Part shown: positions 46,950 through 57,620 of the stretch, one piece after another | Layout of the letters: every line of letters starts with the position of its first letter | How positions within the stretch are numbered: the stretch's first letter is position 1 | Assembly: GCA_027919835.1 (NCBI GenBank) | Contig: JANVFP010000044.1 | Coordinates: forward strand, 186,001 to 250,000 | Origin: Lentinula raphanica | Taxonomy: Eukaryota > Basidiomycota > Agaricomycetes > Agaricales > Omphalotaceae | Length of the DNA: 64,000 bases | Direction of reading: 5' to 3' | The notes under the pieces: generated by a model | What the model saw: only the letters and a program-made list of their open reading frames with translations | What the model was told of the DNA's origin: nothing | The model's database searches: none | Translations under genes and position numbers: made by a program

Positions 46950-49136
46950 ACTCCATTTGATCTTTATACCGAATATCGAATACATCAATGTAATAGATGT
47001 TGGTGGGCTAATGCTCATGTGGACAGCCCATGCTTTGAGAAGCACAGCTAACTTTGTAAAAACGAGTCGTTAGAATGAGGAATGTAGATAGGGCGATGAA
47101 TGATGAGTGGGGATTGCGGGTCACAGAGCGGGTATAGCCCAGTATACAGATGTCTGAAATGTGTACCCTGCTTGTGATAGATCATAGTTTCTAGGGGGAA
47201 GAAATGTGCTAGCATACATTGAGCTGGGAAAAGTATTTTATTTGACTGAACCTTGGTTTAAACAGCTGACACTATTGGGCATGTTCAGGTTGTTATTTGA
47301 ATCCTGGTTGAATCAGAGGAAGGTTTGGATCAAGTAAATTTTGACATACCTCAGACGCCATGGATGGATGTATCGACGTGAAAATGATTTCCGGTCACCC
47401 ATGCTACACCCTCTTTGGCAACGCTGAGACGTTATCTTGGTGTAAGTGGTGTTTCGGAAATTCCATGTCCCATTAGGCCCATTTCGATCCCGCGAATGTA
47501 CCTATCTATGCTCCAATGAACCTTGTTGCGGCAAATGAAGATCGGAGAATACGGGTACTGCTCACTCATTCACGGGTTATACTTGGTTTCTCCGTACTGC
47601 AAGCAATCACCGGCGAAAACTTCTCTTTCGGACAGTTGCTTGCTCCTAACTTATAAAGCCTTACATGCGGTCCAAGCGGCGTATTGACCTCCATCAGCAA
47701 ATGGCAGTGAATGGTGTGGTACAGTCTTATCCAGCGCTAGGAGATAAGAATCCATTCATCTTCTCCTATCCTGACATCGAACAGAAAGAACGCACCTTCT
47801 CAATATGATCTGCTATGTAGATATGAACCGCCTGCCTCATGGAGTGGCACACAGACGGACTGAAGACGGACACATTGAGGACCCGCATAGCTATGGAAAT
47901 TGTTCCGGTAGAGAGAATTGACTGGGAAGATACCTCTAACGGGGACAGGTCCCTGATTCCGGATTTTTCGCCGCAATAGATACACCCTCACATGAGACAA
48001 CTCCCGTGTGCTTTGTCTCAGCAGCATCCCAGTGATACCATCTACGCAGGCAGTACTTGTTGAGACCGGCTCGCGCTTGAAGTCAAGCATCTATTCACCT
48101 CCAAGATCCAATGACCCATTATCTGTCCTCTCCTTGGCTTCCCGCGTTCACTCCTAGTATCCTGCGTATCTTGGATATCCAAACCCTCTACCTCCCATTC
48201 AACAGCCTTTCTTACTCCCCAACTGCAGCGCTCCGCTGCATCAATATCAATATCCAGGTGCAGTTTGGCATCATTTCGTTCGGATAGGGCGGGTTTTAAT
48301 TTGATTTGGGAATGGAGTAGAAGGTCTGGTCGAGTCTCAAGGTCAAAACTTCAAGAAGTCGTGAATCATGCTGACGACCGGATCCTTCGTATCCTTTTCT
48401 TCATGTCCCGCGAACATTCTAGGATCCAATTGCATGTATCCCTATTTCTGTATCATCAATACCCCAGAGACCGTTCGTCGTTTGTGGTTCGCCGTCGAGT
48501 CGGTTCTAATGGTTGTGAAAACAGAACAAGCATCAGATCAGTAGGTTTGTTCATTCTCTCGTTCAGATACAAAGTCATTCGAGCGGAAGAAGTATCTGGA
48601 CTCAGATGACAGAAATAACAATTCGAAATGAAGCGAAAACAAGCGTTGTAAATACAGTATAAGAAACTCGATTCCTCACCTCGCATGTATACGTCCGAGT
48701 CTATCTCGACTCGCAGAACACGACGATGATTGATATTGGCTTCAAGAACGCGACCAGAGATAGAAAGAGAAACGCAAGAGGGGAACACATAAAAAGGTGC
48801 GCGTTGTTCGTAGACAACAAAGAAATTAGTAAAATGAAAAGCGTTTTTTTTGTTTGTCTGCATTTGTCATGCATTTGGAATTGAGCATACACTCTCCCTT
48901 CTATGTTTGCGCACACTTCAAATACTCCATCTCAAGCTCGTTGTTCTTGTAAGCTGTAAAGGCTGTAAGTCTTGTTCGGCCATTTGACGTGATGGCGTCC
49001 GAGATCAACCTCATGGCTTGTGGGAGAAAAGCTTGTAAGTACATAGTCAACTTGTACAAATTTACAACGCCGCTTTCGTTCCACATCCCCCTTCATCCAT
49101 CATCCATCATCAGCATATCCTTTGCGTCCACGGAAT
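46950..49136. other. 2.2 kb without a supported gene
   Basis: Divergent promoter region between the adenylation gene (minus) and the next gene (plus). Several short frames, for example 47800-48090 minus, match no family I know and show no splice continuity. Confidence 0.5.
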
Positions 49137-51185
49137 ATGTCGTCCGTAGGCCCTACCGACGTTGACTATGTAGCCACGTTGGTTCGCCAACAAGGCCAAG
49201 AACTGTTGAAAGCTCGAAGGGATCTGCAAGATTCCAAGGTGTGCATCCACGGCTTTCTATATCTCCCGCCTTGATCCTTCCCGATTTCGCCCAATTCTCA
49301 CTCGACGCCAATTTCAGAGCCTCTACACCACCGCTCTCGATGCCGTCTTCACTTCAAAGACGAGAGTCGAAGACGCACTGAGGATCTCCTCTCGGTTACA
49401 AGAACGAATGAACACGATAAGGTCCGAGTTGGCTGATCTCCAGGCAGAACATGATGCCTCGCTGGATGAACTCCAGACGGCATGTGCTGACCTACAGGCG
49501 ATCGTTACACTTTTTCATCCAGACGGCGAACCAGACGGGGCGGCGTCTCCGTTCAGATCTCAGAGGAATGGTACAGCTACTATTACAGGTACAGGCGTAG
49601 AAGGATCTTTGAATGGGTATATGAGTCCTTCTGAGCCGTCTCTGGTGAGTCCAGGTTTTGCTTTGGTCGTATCCGAAACATCAGGCTGAAGGAATGTTTT
49701 TGGTAGTTTGCTGATACAGATACACCGACTGCCGTCGGAGGAGAGGGAGAGTTGACCTCTGGGATAATTGTGGAGGAGTCTGCCGAAAAGGTCAACAACA
49801 TCGAAGATTCAGACTCTTGGCAGAGTGTGGCGCGTGGGTCGAGCAGACTAGAGTACCCTGACGATAACAGTCAATCAAAGTCAGAGGTGTCAAACGTAGC
49901 CGAAGTGAGTTGGTCACTCCGTACTTCAACTACGATTTTCTTTCCCGCTCGATGATGGCCGACAACTAACCTACCTCCTCTATCTCTCTTCTCTCATAGT
50001 CGAATCGAAGTTCTTGGAATGTACCCTCTGTTATCTCACAAGCGACTGACGAGTCTCCCATATCCTCTCCCTTCTTGATCTCGTCCTCGACCATCTCGGC
50101 CAAGCCAGTCGAGACTTTGGTGTGCCAGTGGCCACCATCTGCCGAAACACCGTCTTCGACTTCCACTTACGTTTCCGCTCCCTCGTCTACCCGCTCGACT
50201 TCTACTCCAAGTCTTGCTGCTGTAAATACTACACCCCCCGCTCTAAACGTCTCCTATGCAGCCGTTGCTTCAACTTTCAACCCGACTTCATCTGTGTCGG
50301 TACCAGTACCAGTACCAGCATCAGCATCAGCATCAGCATCAGCAACCTCTACTTCAACCATTCCTCGTTCTCCACCTCACGATGTACGTCATCGCTCTTC
50401 CCTTTCTTCGTTTTGTCCAGTACATATCAAGATCTAAATTGTTCGCTCCGTTTGAACGTACTTACAGAACTTGCCCCAACTCTCAAGCTCTGCTCGTCTT
50501 AGTGTGGCGTCCACAAAGCCCGTTTGCACCAAATTGCCACAAAATGATATTCGATCTATTGCTTCCACTTTATGCCTCGCTGTGAGTTGCGACGTTCTCT
50601 CCAATCTAGAGATTCGACTAAAAATGAGAACTGACTGCGAAACATCAGGTCCTTGGAAGCCCCGAAAAGTCGAGCTACGAGATTATGAAGACCCCAGAAG
50701 TGTTACTCATGGATTCAACGCACGCGTCAAAGAAAAACCAGATGTACATCAGCGTCTGGAAAAGTGTGCAAAGCTTCAACCCCGGGATACGGTTCCAGAA
50801 ACACTGGAAGGGGCATGTCCTGGTTCAAGATAGTATGGCGAAGCACCTTTTCTACCTAGGCGAATATGAGGGTGGAGGAAGTTGTAAGCTCTCGAGTGGT
50901 GAATATCGGTCACTTCCCAAAGAGGTACGTATCCATAATTGACTTGTTTCCTTCATACACTTTGCACGGATGCTTGTTGAAAATTTTGTTTAGACGAAGC
51001 AAGTCTTGTTCGGCCTTGCGAAGGGACTTCGGCAGGATGATATCTATGACTTGAATGATTTGTTCTTGAGCATGAGGAAGGACGACGGGATCTTTATTGT
51101 GAAGACCGAGTTGCGTCATGTCGGTTATAGCAGTGCGATTGAGAAGTCGTTGAAGCAGGAAGCTAAGAAAAGGGGATTTGTATAG
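49137..51185 (+). CDS. Conserved-looking protein of unknown function, seven phase-0 exons
   Basis: Exons 49137-49238, 49318-49644, 49707-49904, 50000-50383, 50468-50581, 50649-50924 and 50994-51185 give 530 residues. All six introns are GT-AG and phase 0. The N terminus (to about residue 120) is a predicted coiled coil rich in Leu, Glu and Arg. The middle is Ser/Thr/Pro-rich disorder with Val-Pro and Ala-Ser runs from a CAG/CAT-type microsatellite (50298-50345). The last ~165 residues form a compact, probably folded domain (YISVWKSVQSFN, HVLVQDSMAKHLFYLGEYEGG, KQVLFGLAKGLRQDDIYDLNDLFLSMRKDDGIF). No catalytic motif is evident. A scaffold or adaptor role would be a guess. Clean splicing argues it is a real gene. 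Confidence 0.8.
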
Positions 51186-51464
51186 TAAAAAGTAGCAGGT
51201 ATGGACTGAGTATCTATCTCTTGTTGTATTTTGTCTTGTACGTATGAAATGGATGTACATACCGTATGTTCAATGCCGGGTGCTGAACGGTGATCAGTGG
51301 TTGAAAAGCATTCGATGAGCGCCGACTCGGTAAGTACTTATCAGGCTTATCAGACTTTGGCCATCAGTTTCATGCTGGTTTATAATAATCATGTAGGTAT
51401 GTCAGTATGTACTAACAATTTTGCTTTCTCTCATACTTCCAGCACTGACCGCTGAGCATCGGCA
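51186..51464. other. Intergenic spacer upstream of the dehydrogenase
   Basis: 279 bp with no open frame of note. It holds the 3' end of the preceding gene and the likely promoter of the dehydrogenase. Confidence 0.5.
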
Positions 51465-51547
51465 ATGCTGTACGGTGAACCTCCGTCCAGCACCTTTGAC
51501 CCAGTCAAAGATCTTCCGAGTATGAAAGGTAAAGTGATCATAGTGAC

Positions 51548-51825
51548 TGTTATGAGCCGGTTCGAGCGAGGGAGCAAGGATAGCGAGGATCTGGAGGGCG
51601 AATAACTTGTGTTGATTCGACGACGGAATAGTACAACATGGAGAAGTATTTATACAAGTATAGAGAGGAGTCAGGAGGAGAATGAGAGTCGAACAATTTG
51701 TAAGAGACCTAGATATTCTGAGTACATCGAGTGCAATGAGATCATAGTGAGTAAAACTAAAGAAACAGGAGAACTAGAGCGAAACAGAGTCGGGAAATCT
51801 AGAGTGCGAAGGACGTATCGTTACA
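51548..51825 (-). repeat. Gypsy 3' LTR (left in the window)
   Basis: 278 bp, TGTTATGAG...CGTTACA on the plus strand; TGTAACG...CATAACA in the element's own orientation. Confidence 0.95.
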
Positions 51826-51840
51826 TTATCCCCCTTTCTA
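51826..51840 (-). promoter_or_regulatory. Gypsy polypurine tract
   Basis: On the minus strand, AGAAAGGGGGATAA lies directly before the 3' LTR, the standard plus-strand primer position. Confidence 0.85.
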
Positions 51841-51849
51841 AGCGAGAAC

Positions 51850-54800
51850 CTACCCACGATTAGTGATGGTAGGATCGAGACGAGTTGGTGGTTTGGAAAT
51901 GCGACCTGAACGAGTTGTCGTTTGTTCCGGAGGCGTATAAGTTGAACGTAGATTATCTTGGCGAGAGGGAGGTGAAGGCGAACGGCGCGAGAAAATTGAC
52001 GGAGTCGGAATGAAATTTGCAGCCGCGGGAGTATCTTTGAATGAGGCGTCGTCGAGAGATGGGGCGGAGCGAGATTTGGAAAATAGGATGGGGTTCGGGC
52101 GAGGAGCGCGAGGGTGACGACGGTGAAAACGGTCTAAAAGTTCATTGAATGACGAGGGGATGTCTGTGAAAGAGACCCAGGAGTCTTCAGACGATGGTTG
52201 GTCTTTCCAGTGAGCGAGATACTCGAATCGTTGACCGATTTTTCGGCAGTCGAGAATTGTTTGGATGGAAAGTGACGAGTCAGTAAGCTCGAAAGGAAGA
52301 GGGTCGGCGTGAGGGTGAAAATCAGAGGGATCTGTGTAAGGCTCGAGTAACGATGAGTGAAATACGGGGTAAAGTCTATGCAAGTAGGGTGGTAATTCTA
52401 GAACGTACGAGTCAGAGTTTTTGACTCGTTGAATCACTCTATAGGGACCGAGGCGGCGATGATCAAGTTTGTCTGACGGGCGTGTGGTTTTGATATTGCG
52501 TCGGAGAAGCCAAACGAGTTGGTCCTTGTCTAAACTAGGTGCAGGGAGTCGTCGTCGGTTGTAATGGAGAGTCTGTCGTTCTTGAGCGAACTTCAGTTCT
52601 GATTTGAGTTCTTCGTGAATAGTCTGGAGACGCTGGACCAAGTCTTCGGCAGCGGGAGTTGTTGTGGATTCTGTAAGTTTAGGCTCGAAGGAAGGATGAA
52701 AACCTAGGTTGGCAAAGAAAGGTGCTTGCTTCGTTGATGTGTTTTCTAAGCTGTTGAAGGTGAATTCGGCCATAGGGAGGTAGTCTACCCAGTCGTCCTG
52801 GTTGTGGGAGGAGAAGGCGCGGAGATAAGTTTCGAGTGTTTGGTTGGTTCGTTCAGTGAGACCATCGGTTTGAGGGTGATAGGCGGTCGAAGTCCGCGTT
52901 TGGACGTCGAGTAGGGATGTGAGTGATTTCCAGAAGTTAGAGACAAAGGTTGGTCCACGGTCGGAAATGATGCTCTTTGGAAGACCGTGGAGTCGGAAGA
53001 TTCGATCTAGGAAAAGCCAGGCAAGGTCGGCGGAGTTCATGGACTCAACGCATGGGATAAAGTGGGCGGCCCTGGTGAGACGATCACATACAACAAGAAT
53101 AGAGTCGAATCCGTGGGAGGCGGGAAGCTTGACGATGAAGTCCATTGAAATGGATTGCCAAGGTCGTTCAGGGATGTCGAGAGGTTGAAGGAGACCATAA
53201 GGTTTATGGCGAGGGGCTTTGATTCGAGCACAGGTATCGCAGGCGTCCACATAGTTTCGTACGTATCTGCTGATACCAGGCCAAGAGTAATCAGTTTGTA
53301 GGAATGAAAGGGTTCGGGAACGTCCGGGGTGTCCACCAATCACTTTACCGTGTCTAGAGTGAACGATCTCACGTCGAAGAGACTCGGGTACGTAAATCTT
53401 GCCGCGGTGGAACACGAGGTCGTCGTGAAGTTGGAATTCTTGGTTCCCACGTAACCTTGCTTCCCTCCATTCCACATCGTCGATATAGGCGTCCTTGAAG
53501 CGTTGGGCGAGGTCGGCATTATCGACGGAAAGGGTAGTGAGGGCTGAGAGCGAAGTTGGGGGAGGTGAGATTGGTTGTGAGGGTTGGGTGTGGAGGAGTC
53601 GGGTGTGGTAGTCGGTGAGTACAGTTTGAGTTTGTGCTTCAATTTGCTTATCACCTTTTCTAGGGATGAAATCTGGACGACGGGAGGCAGCATCAGCGAC
53701 GTTTGAGGAACCTGGAGCCCACTGTAGATGAAAATCAAACTCGGACAAGAACATGGCCCATCGTGCTTGTCGTCGGTTGAGGAGTTGATTTTTCATGAAG
53801 TAGGTCAAGTTTTTGTGGTCGGCGATAACTGAGATAGGGAATTTTGAACCAATTAGCCAGTGCCGGTTGTCACGAAGGGTTTCTACAATTGCGAGGAGTT
53901 CTTTATCGTGGATTTCGTAGTTCATTTCGGCAGGGACGAGTTTTCTGGAGAAGAATGCAACGGGGTGTAACAGTCCTTGTTCGTCGGGTTGTTGGACGGT
54001 ACCAGATATGGCGAAGTCGGAACTGTCTGTGGAAACAGTAATTGGTGAGTGAGGATCAAAGTGACGAAGAACAGGAGCTGAGAGGAACTTGGATTTTAGA
54101 AATTTGAAGGCGTGTTTGCATTCTTCGGACCAGATGAACGGAACGTTCTTGCGAGAGAGTCGAGTGAGTGGGGTAACGATGTGGGAGTATCTATGGATAA
54201 AGCGTCGGTAGAAGTTGGAGAACCCAAGGAATCCTTGTAAGTCCTTGAGTCTTTTGGGATGAGGCCAGTTGGTGATCGTTTCGAGCTTTTTAGGGTTCAT
54301 TTTGATACCGTCGGGACTGATGATGTAGCCAAGGTATTCGACTTCGGTTTTGTCGAACTCGCATTTCTTGGGGTTGGCACAGAGGTTGGCAGCGCGGAGT
54401 CTATCGAGAACAAGTTTAACGTGAGTGTCGTGTTCTGATTGATTTTTAGAGAAGATAAGAATATCGTCTAGGTAGACGACACAAACAACGTCGAGCAGAT
54501 CTCGAAGAACATCCTGGATGAAGGCTTGCCAAGCAGCGGGAGCGTTCGTGAGACCATAGGGAACGATGAGGTGTTCGAAGAGTCCAAGGTGAGTCCTAAA
54601 AGCAGTTTTCCATTCGTCACCTTCTCTGATCCTGAGGTGGCTATAGGCACTTTTGAGGTCGATCACTGAGAAGGTTCTGCAGCCTTGAACACGGTCTAAG
54701 AGGTCATCAACAAGCGGAAGAGGGAATCGATTCTTCTTTGTAATCGCATTCAAACCTCGAAAATCGACGCATAAGCGGATTTCGCCCGTTTTCTTGCGAG

Positions 54801-56111
54801 TGAAGAGAACCGGGGCACCGGCAGAGGAAGTCGAACGGCGAATATGTCCACGTTTGAGATTAGAATGAACGTACTCAGCTACGGCTTCTCGTTCGGTCTC
54901 GGTGAGTCGATACATTCGACTGAAAGGAGGAGTTTTGCCTTCCTCGAGTTCGATGTCGATGTCGAATGGTCGATGTTGAGGGAGTTTCTCGAATTCAGAT
55001 GGATTGAAGACGGTCTCGGCCCAATCCATGTATTTCTTGGGGATAAAGGACTTGTAGTCGAAGTCAGAAGGTTTCGGAGGAGGTTCTGGAGGCGGAGCGT
55101 CGGTGGAAAAGGAGTTGACGAACTCGGTCGTGGAGTTGTCGAAGAAGTGGAGAAGGGATGTAGGGTCGTTGGTATTTCGAGCGATCTTGGAGAATTTCTT
55201 GCCGCTAACGAGTTTGATATTTGGTTGTTTTACAGGTTCTTTGGTTTTGACAAACGTTGAGTGAGGGTCAGATGGAGAAAAAGGGTGAAGAACTGGATTG
55301 TTGACGGATCGTCCAAGACCATTCCAGTGGGTGAGAGCTGAAAGGAACGATACGCGAGGACGATTAGCGGAAGAATCTTGAGGGCTAGGGGTAGATCTTG
55401 GTGGAGTGTGGGGAATTGGAAATTTCGAGGTAAACCAAGATTTACGATCAGCGGATAAACCTACTGACACAGAGTTAAACAGAGAGCCGGATGTACGATC
55501 AAGACTAGGGCCTTTCTCGTAACCAAGGTCGACGGCTGCAGGATCAAGACTGGGGCCTTTAGCGTACACCGTGAAGGAAGAAACATCACAGCAGTCGAAG
55601 GTGAGTGTAGACTCGGACCAATCGATGCTTGGATTGTGACGTTGAAGCCAATCTAGGCCAAGGATAACAGGATACTTAACAGATACCACAGCGAGCGAGA
55701 TATGCTCGGAGTGATTACCTATAGAAAGCTGGGTGATTACATCCTGGGTGATCAGTCCGGATGCGATGGGGCGATTGTCGACAGCAGTGACAGGAGTAGG
55801 GAAATCCCGAGGTTTGCGAGGGAGGTCGTAACGAGCGCAGAGTTTTTCGGAAACACATGAGGTGCTGGCGCCGCAGTCAACGAGAGCGAAGGTGCGAATC
55901 TTGCGACGCGAAGGTAAGTCTAGTGCGATAGATATCATAAGCTGAGAGTCCGAACTGATAGAGTGAATGAAAACAGGAGAAAGTTTCGGAAAGGAAAGGG
56001 AAAAAGTACCATCCGATCTACGGTGGTACGAAGGGTCCGGCTTGTGGTCAAGGTCGAGACGTGTCCCTTCGTCTACCGGTTGCCCTGGGACATAGGAGCA
56101 GCCGGTTAGAC
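51850..56111 (-). CDS. Gypsy Pol polyprotein: protease, RT, RNase H, integrase, chromodomain
   Basis: The frame is open from the gag overlap at about 56112 to 51850. Counting from the first Met (55938, 1362 codons): protease motif FALVDCGAS with Asp21; RT with YLDD near residue 488; RNase H starting VSTDSSDFA; an HHCC integrase zinc site (HSRHGKVIGGH... CDTC) near 865-905; integrase D-D-E in SMDFIVK (about 933), IISDRGPTF (about 991) and GLTERTNQ (about 1027); and a chromodomain-like end (FEYLAHWKDQPSSEDSWVSF) near 1235. The chromodomain suggests chromatin-guided integration. The frame upstream of Met55938 is open, so Pol is probably made as Gag-Pol by -1 frameshifting. Confidence 0.95.
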
Positions 56112-57281
56112 TTTTCCCGAAGCAGGAGCGTTCTTGGGAGAGCCTCCCTTGTTCGCTGGGTTACCTGCTGAGGGTCCTTTCTTCTTGTTCGGACAGCTCT
56201 GAGCGTTGTGGTTGGGGCCTCCGCAATAGAGGCAGAGATTGTTGGCGCGTCGACGATCTTTCTCCTCTTGGGTCAACGGTCCTCGAGGTCTCGATTGGTT
56301 GAGTCGAGGGGTTTGAGTTTGAAGAGCGTCGACTTGCATAGGTTCGCCAGGGGGTAAGGAAGATGGAGCGGGAGTTTGGAAGGGATAGGGGTGGTTGGAA
56401 TAAGTGGGAGAATTCTTCTTGTTGGATGAGCGATCACGTTCGCGTTCTCGTTTACGTTCGACGTCGCGGTTGTGGAAATTGTTGTCGATTTCTTCAACCC
56501 AGTCGGCGTATTCCTTCAACGAGTTCCTAGGTGCGTCGATTCGTCCAGCAAGAATGTCTTTGATATCTGACTTGAGGTTTCGGTAGAAGTAATGAATCTT
56601 GGTGTCTTCGGTGACGTTTAGGTGAACAATCCAGTCGAGGAAGCGGGCTCGATAGGTGGAGACGGAACCAGTTTGACGGAGATCTTCGAGCTTGTTTAGG
56701 GCTTTGCTCGTCAGGTGAGAGTCTCCGAAATGCTTCCTAAACGCATCTAAGAACCGATCGAAGTTATTGATTAGTTTTTCTGGGTCCGTTAGATCACGAT
56801 CGTTGATTCGAACGGATTTATACCACTCTCGAGGAGTCCCATCACCAAGGTAGGAAGCCATGTAGAGGCATTTGTCTTGATCCGAGGTGTAGTTGTGACG
56901 AAGTAAGGTGAGAGCGTCGGATATTTCCTGCATAAAGCCTTCTACCTTCGATCCCTTACCATCAAATGTACTAGGTTCCTTGAACTTGGGGCTTTTCGGC
57001 GCAGAACCAGATAGTGCGGGAATCGTCGGTGGAGGAGTCGGTTGACGAGGAATAGGAGCAGGAATAGGAGCAGGGGCGGGAGGATTAGTGACTAGGGAGG
57101 TGAGTTGGTTCAAACGAACGTTGACGTTGTCGAGAACAGTCTGAAAGTTGGCAAAGCCAGACTGGACCATACCGAACGTTACGGGGTCACCTGGAGCGGG
57201 CTGAGGAGCGACGGTTGGAGTCTCTTGAAGAAGATTCTCGGGGTCAGGGATAGTGTCGTAAGGGTTGAGTGGGAACGACAT
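56106..57281 (-). CDS. Gypsy Gag protein
   Basis: 391 codons. Pro-rich N terminus, then a capsid-like retrotransposon gag domain (FDGKGSKVEGFMQEISDAL, REWYKSVRIND, LEDLRQTGSVSTYRARFLDW) at about residues 100-255, a basic linker, and one CCHC zinc knuckle CLYCGGPNHNAQSC near 350-363. Frame and length are normal for fungal chromoviruses. The stop TAA (56108-56106) follows the slippery site by one codon. Confidence 0.95.
   Translation of the reverse strand: MSFPLNPYDTIPDPENLLQETPTVAPQPAPGDPVTFGMVQSGFANFQTVLDNVNVRLNQLTSLVTNPPAPAPIPAPIPRQPTPPPTIPALSGSAPKSPKFKEPSTFDGKGSKVEGFMQEISDALTLLRHNYTSDQDKCLYMASYLGDGTPREWYKSVRINDRDLTDPEKLINNFDRFLDAFRKHFGDSHLTSKALNKLEDLRQTGSVSTYRARFLDWIVHLNVTEDTKIHYFYRNLKSDIKDILAGRIDAPRNSLKEYADWVEEIDNNFHNRDVERKRERERDRSSNKKNSPTYSNHPYPFQTPAPSSLPPGEPMQVDALQTQTPRLNQSRPRGPLTQEEKDRRRANNLCLYCGGPNHNAQSCPNKKKGPSAGNPANKGGSPKNAPASGKV
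56112..56118 (-). promoter_or_regulatory. Canonical -1 ribosomal frameshift site G-GGA-AAA
   Basis: In the gag frame the minus strand reads G GGA AAA GTC TAA. A -1 slip moves ribosomes into the frame that is open through to pol. X-XXY-YYZ geometry is met exactly. Confidence 0.75.
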
Positions 57282-57330
57282 TGTGCTAGGATCTAGGAAA
57301 GCAGAGAGTCAACCGAAATTTTCGTTAAAG

Positions 57331-57342
57331 GTCGAATCAAAC
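57331..57342 (-). promoter_or_regulatory. Gypsy self-priming primer-binding site
   Basis: On the minus strand GTTTGATTCGAC follows the 5' LTR directly. Its last ten bases are complementary to GTCGAATCAA inside the LTR at the predicted transcript start. No tRNA 3' end (TGG...) match is present. This is the arrangement of Tf1/sushi-type elements, in which the RNA 5' end primes reverse transcription. Confidence 0.75.
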
Positions 57343-57620
57343 TGTTATGAGCCGGTTCGAGCGAGGGAGCAAGGATAGCGAGGATCTGGAGGGCGAATAA
57401 CTTGTGTTGATTCGACGACGGAATAGTACAACATGGAGAAGTATTTATACAAGTATAGAGAGGAGTCAGGAGGAGAATGAGAGTCGAACAATTTGTAAGA
57501 GACCTAGATATTCTGAGTACATCGAGTGCAATGAGATCATAGTGAGTAAAACTAAAGAAACAGGAGAACTAGAGCGAAACAGAGTCGGGAAATCTAGAGT
57601 GCGAAGGACGTATCGTTACA
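57343..57620 (-). repeat. Gypsy 5' LTR (right in the window)
   Basis: 278 bp, no difference seen from the other LTR. On the minus strand it holds a TATA box (TATAAATAC, 57449-57441) about 33 nt before GTCGAATCAA (57416-57407), the inferred transcript 5' end. Confidence 0.95.

Larger units (their letters stand above)
51548..57620 (-). mobile_element. Full-length Ty3/gypsy chromovirus, minus strand, identical LTRs
   Basis: 6073 bp bounded by 278-bp LTRs in which I see no difference, flanked by GTGAC (51543-51547 and 57621-57625). Gag and Pol are both open. The polypurine tract AGAAAGGGGGATA (minus strand, about 51826-51840) abuts the downstream LTR. The primer-binding region matches the element's own LTR, not a tRNA end. 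Pol order is protease, RT, RNase H, integrase, chromodomain. All features point to a recent and possibly still competent insertion. Confidence 0.95.

Noticed and set aside
47800..48090. 96-codon minus-strand frame as a small gene
   Set aside because: No recognisable motif, splice partner or conserved neighbour; insufficient support.
54844..55260. Plus-strand 138-codon frame inside gypsy pol
   Set aside because: It is antisense to the protease-RT region, with no domain or splice support.
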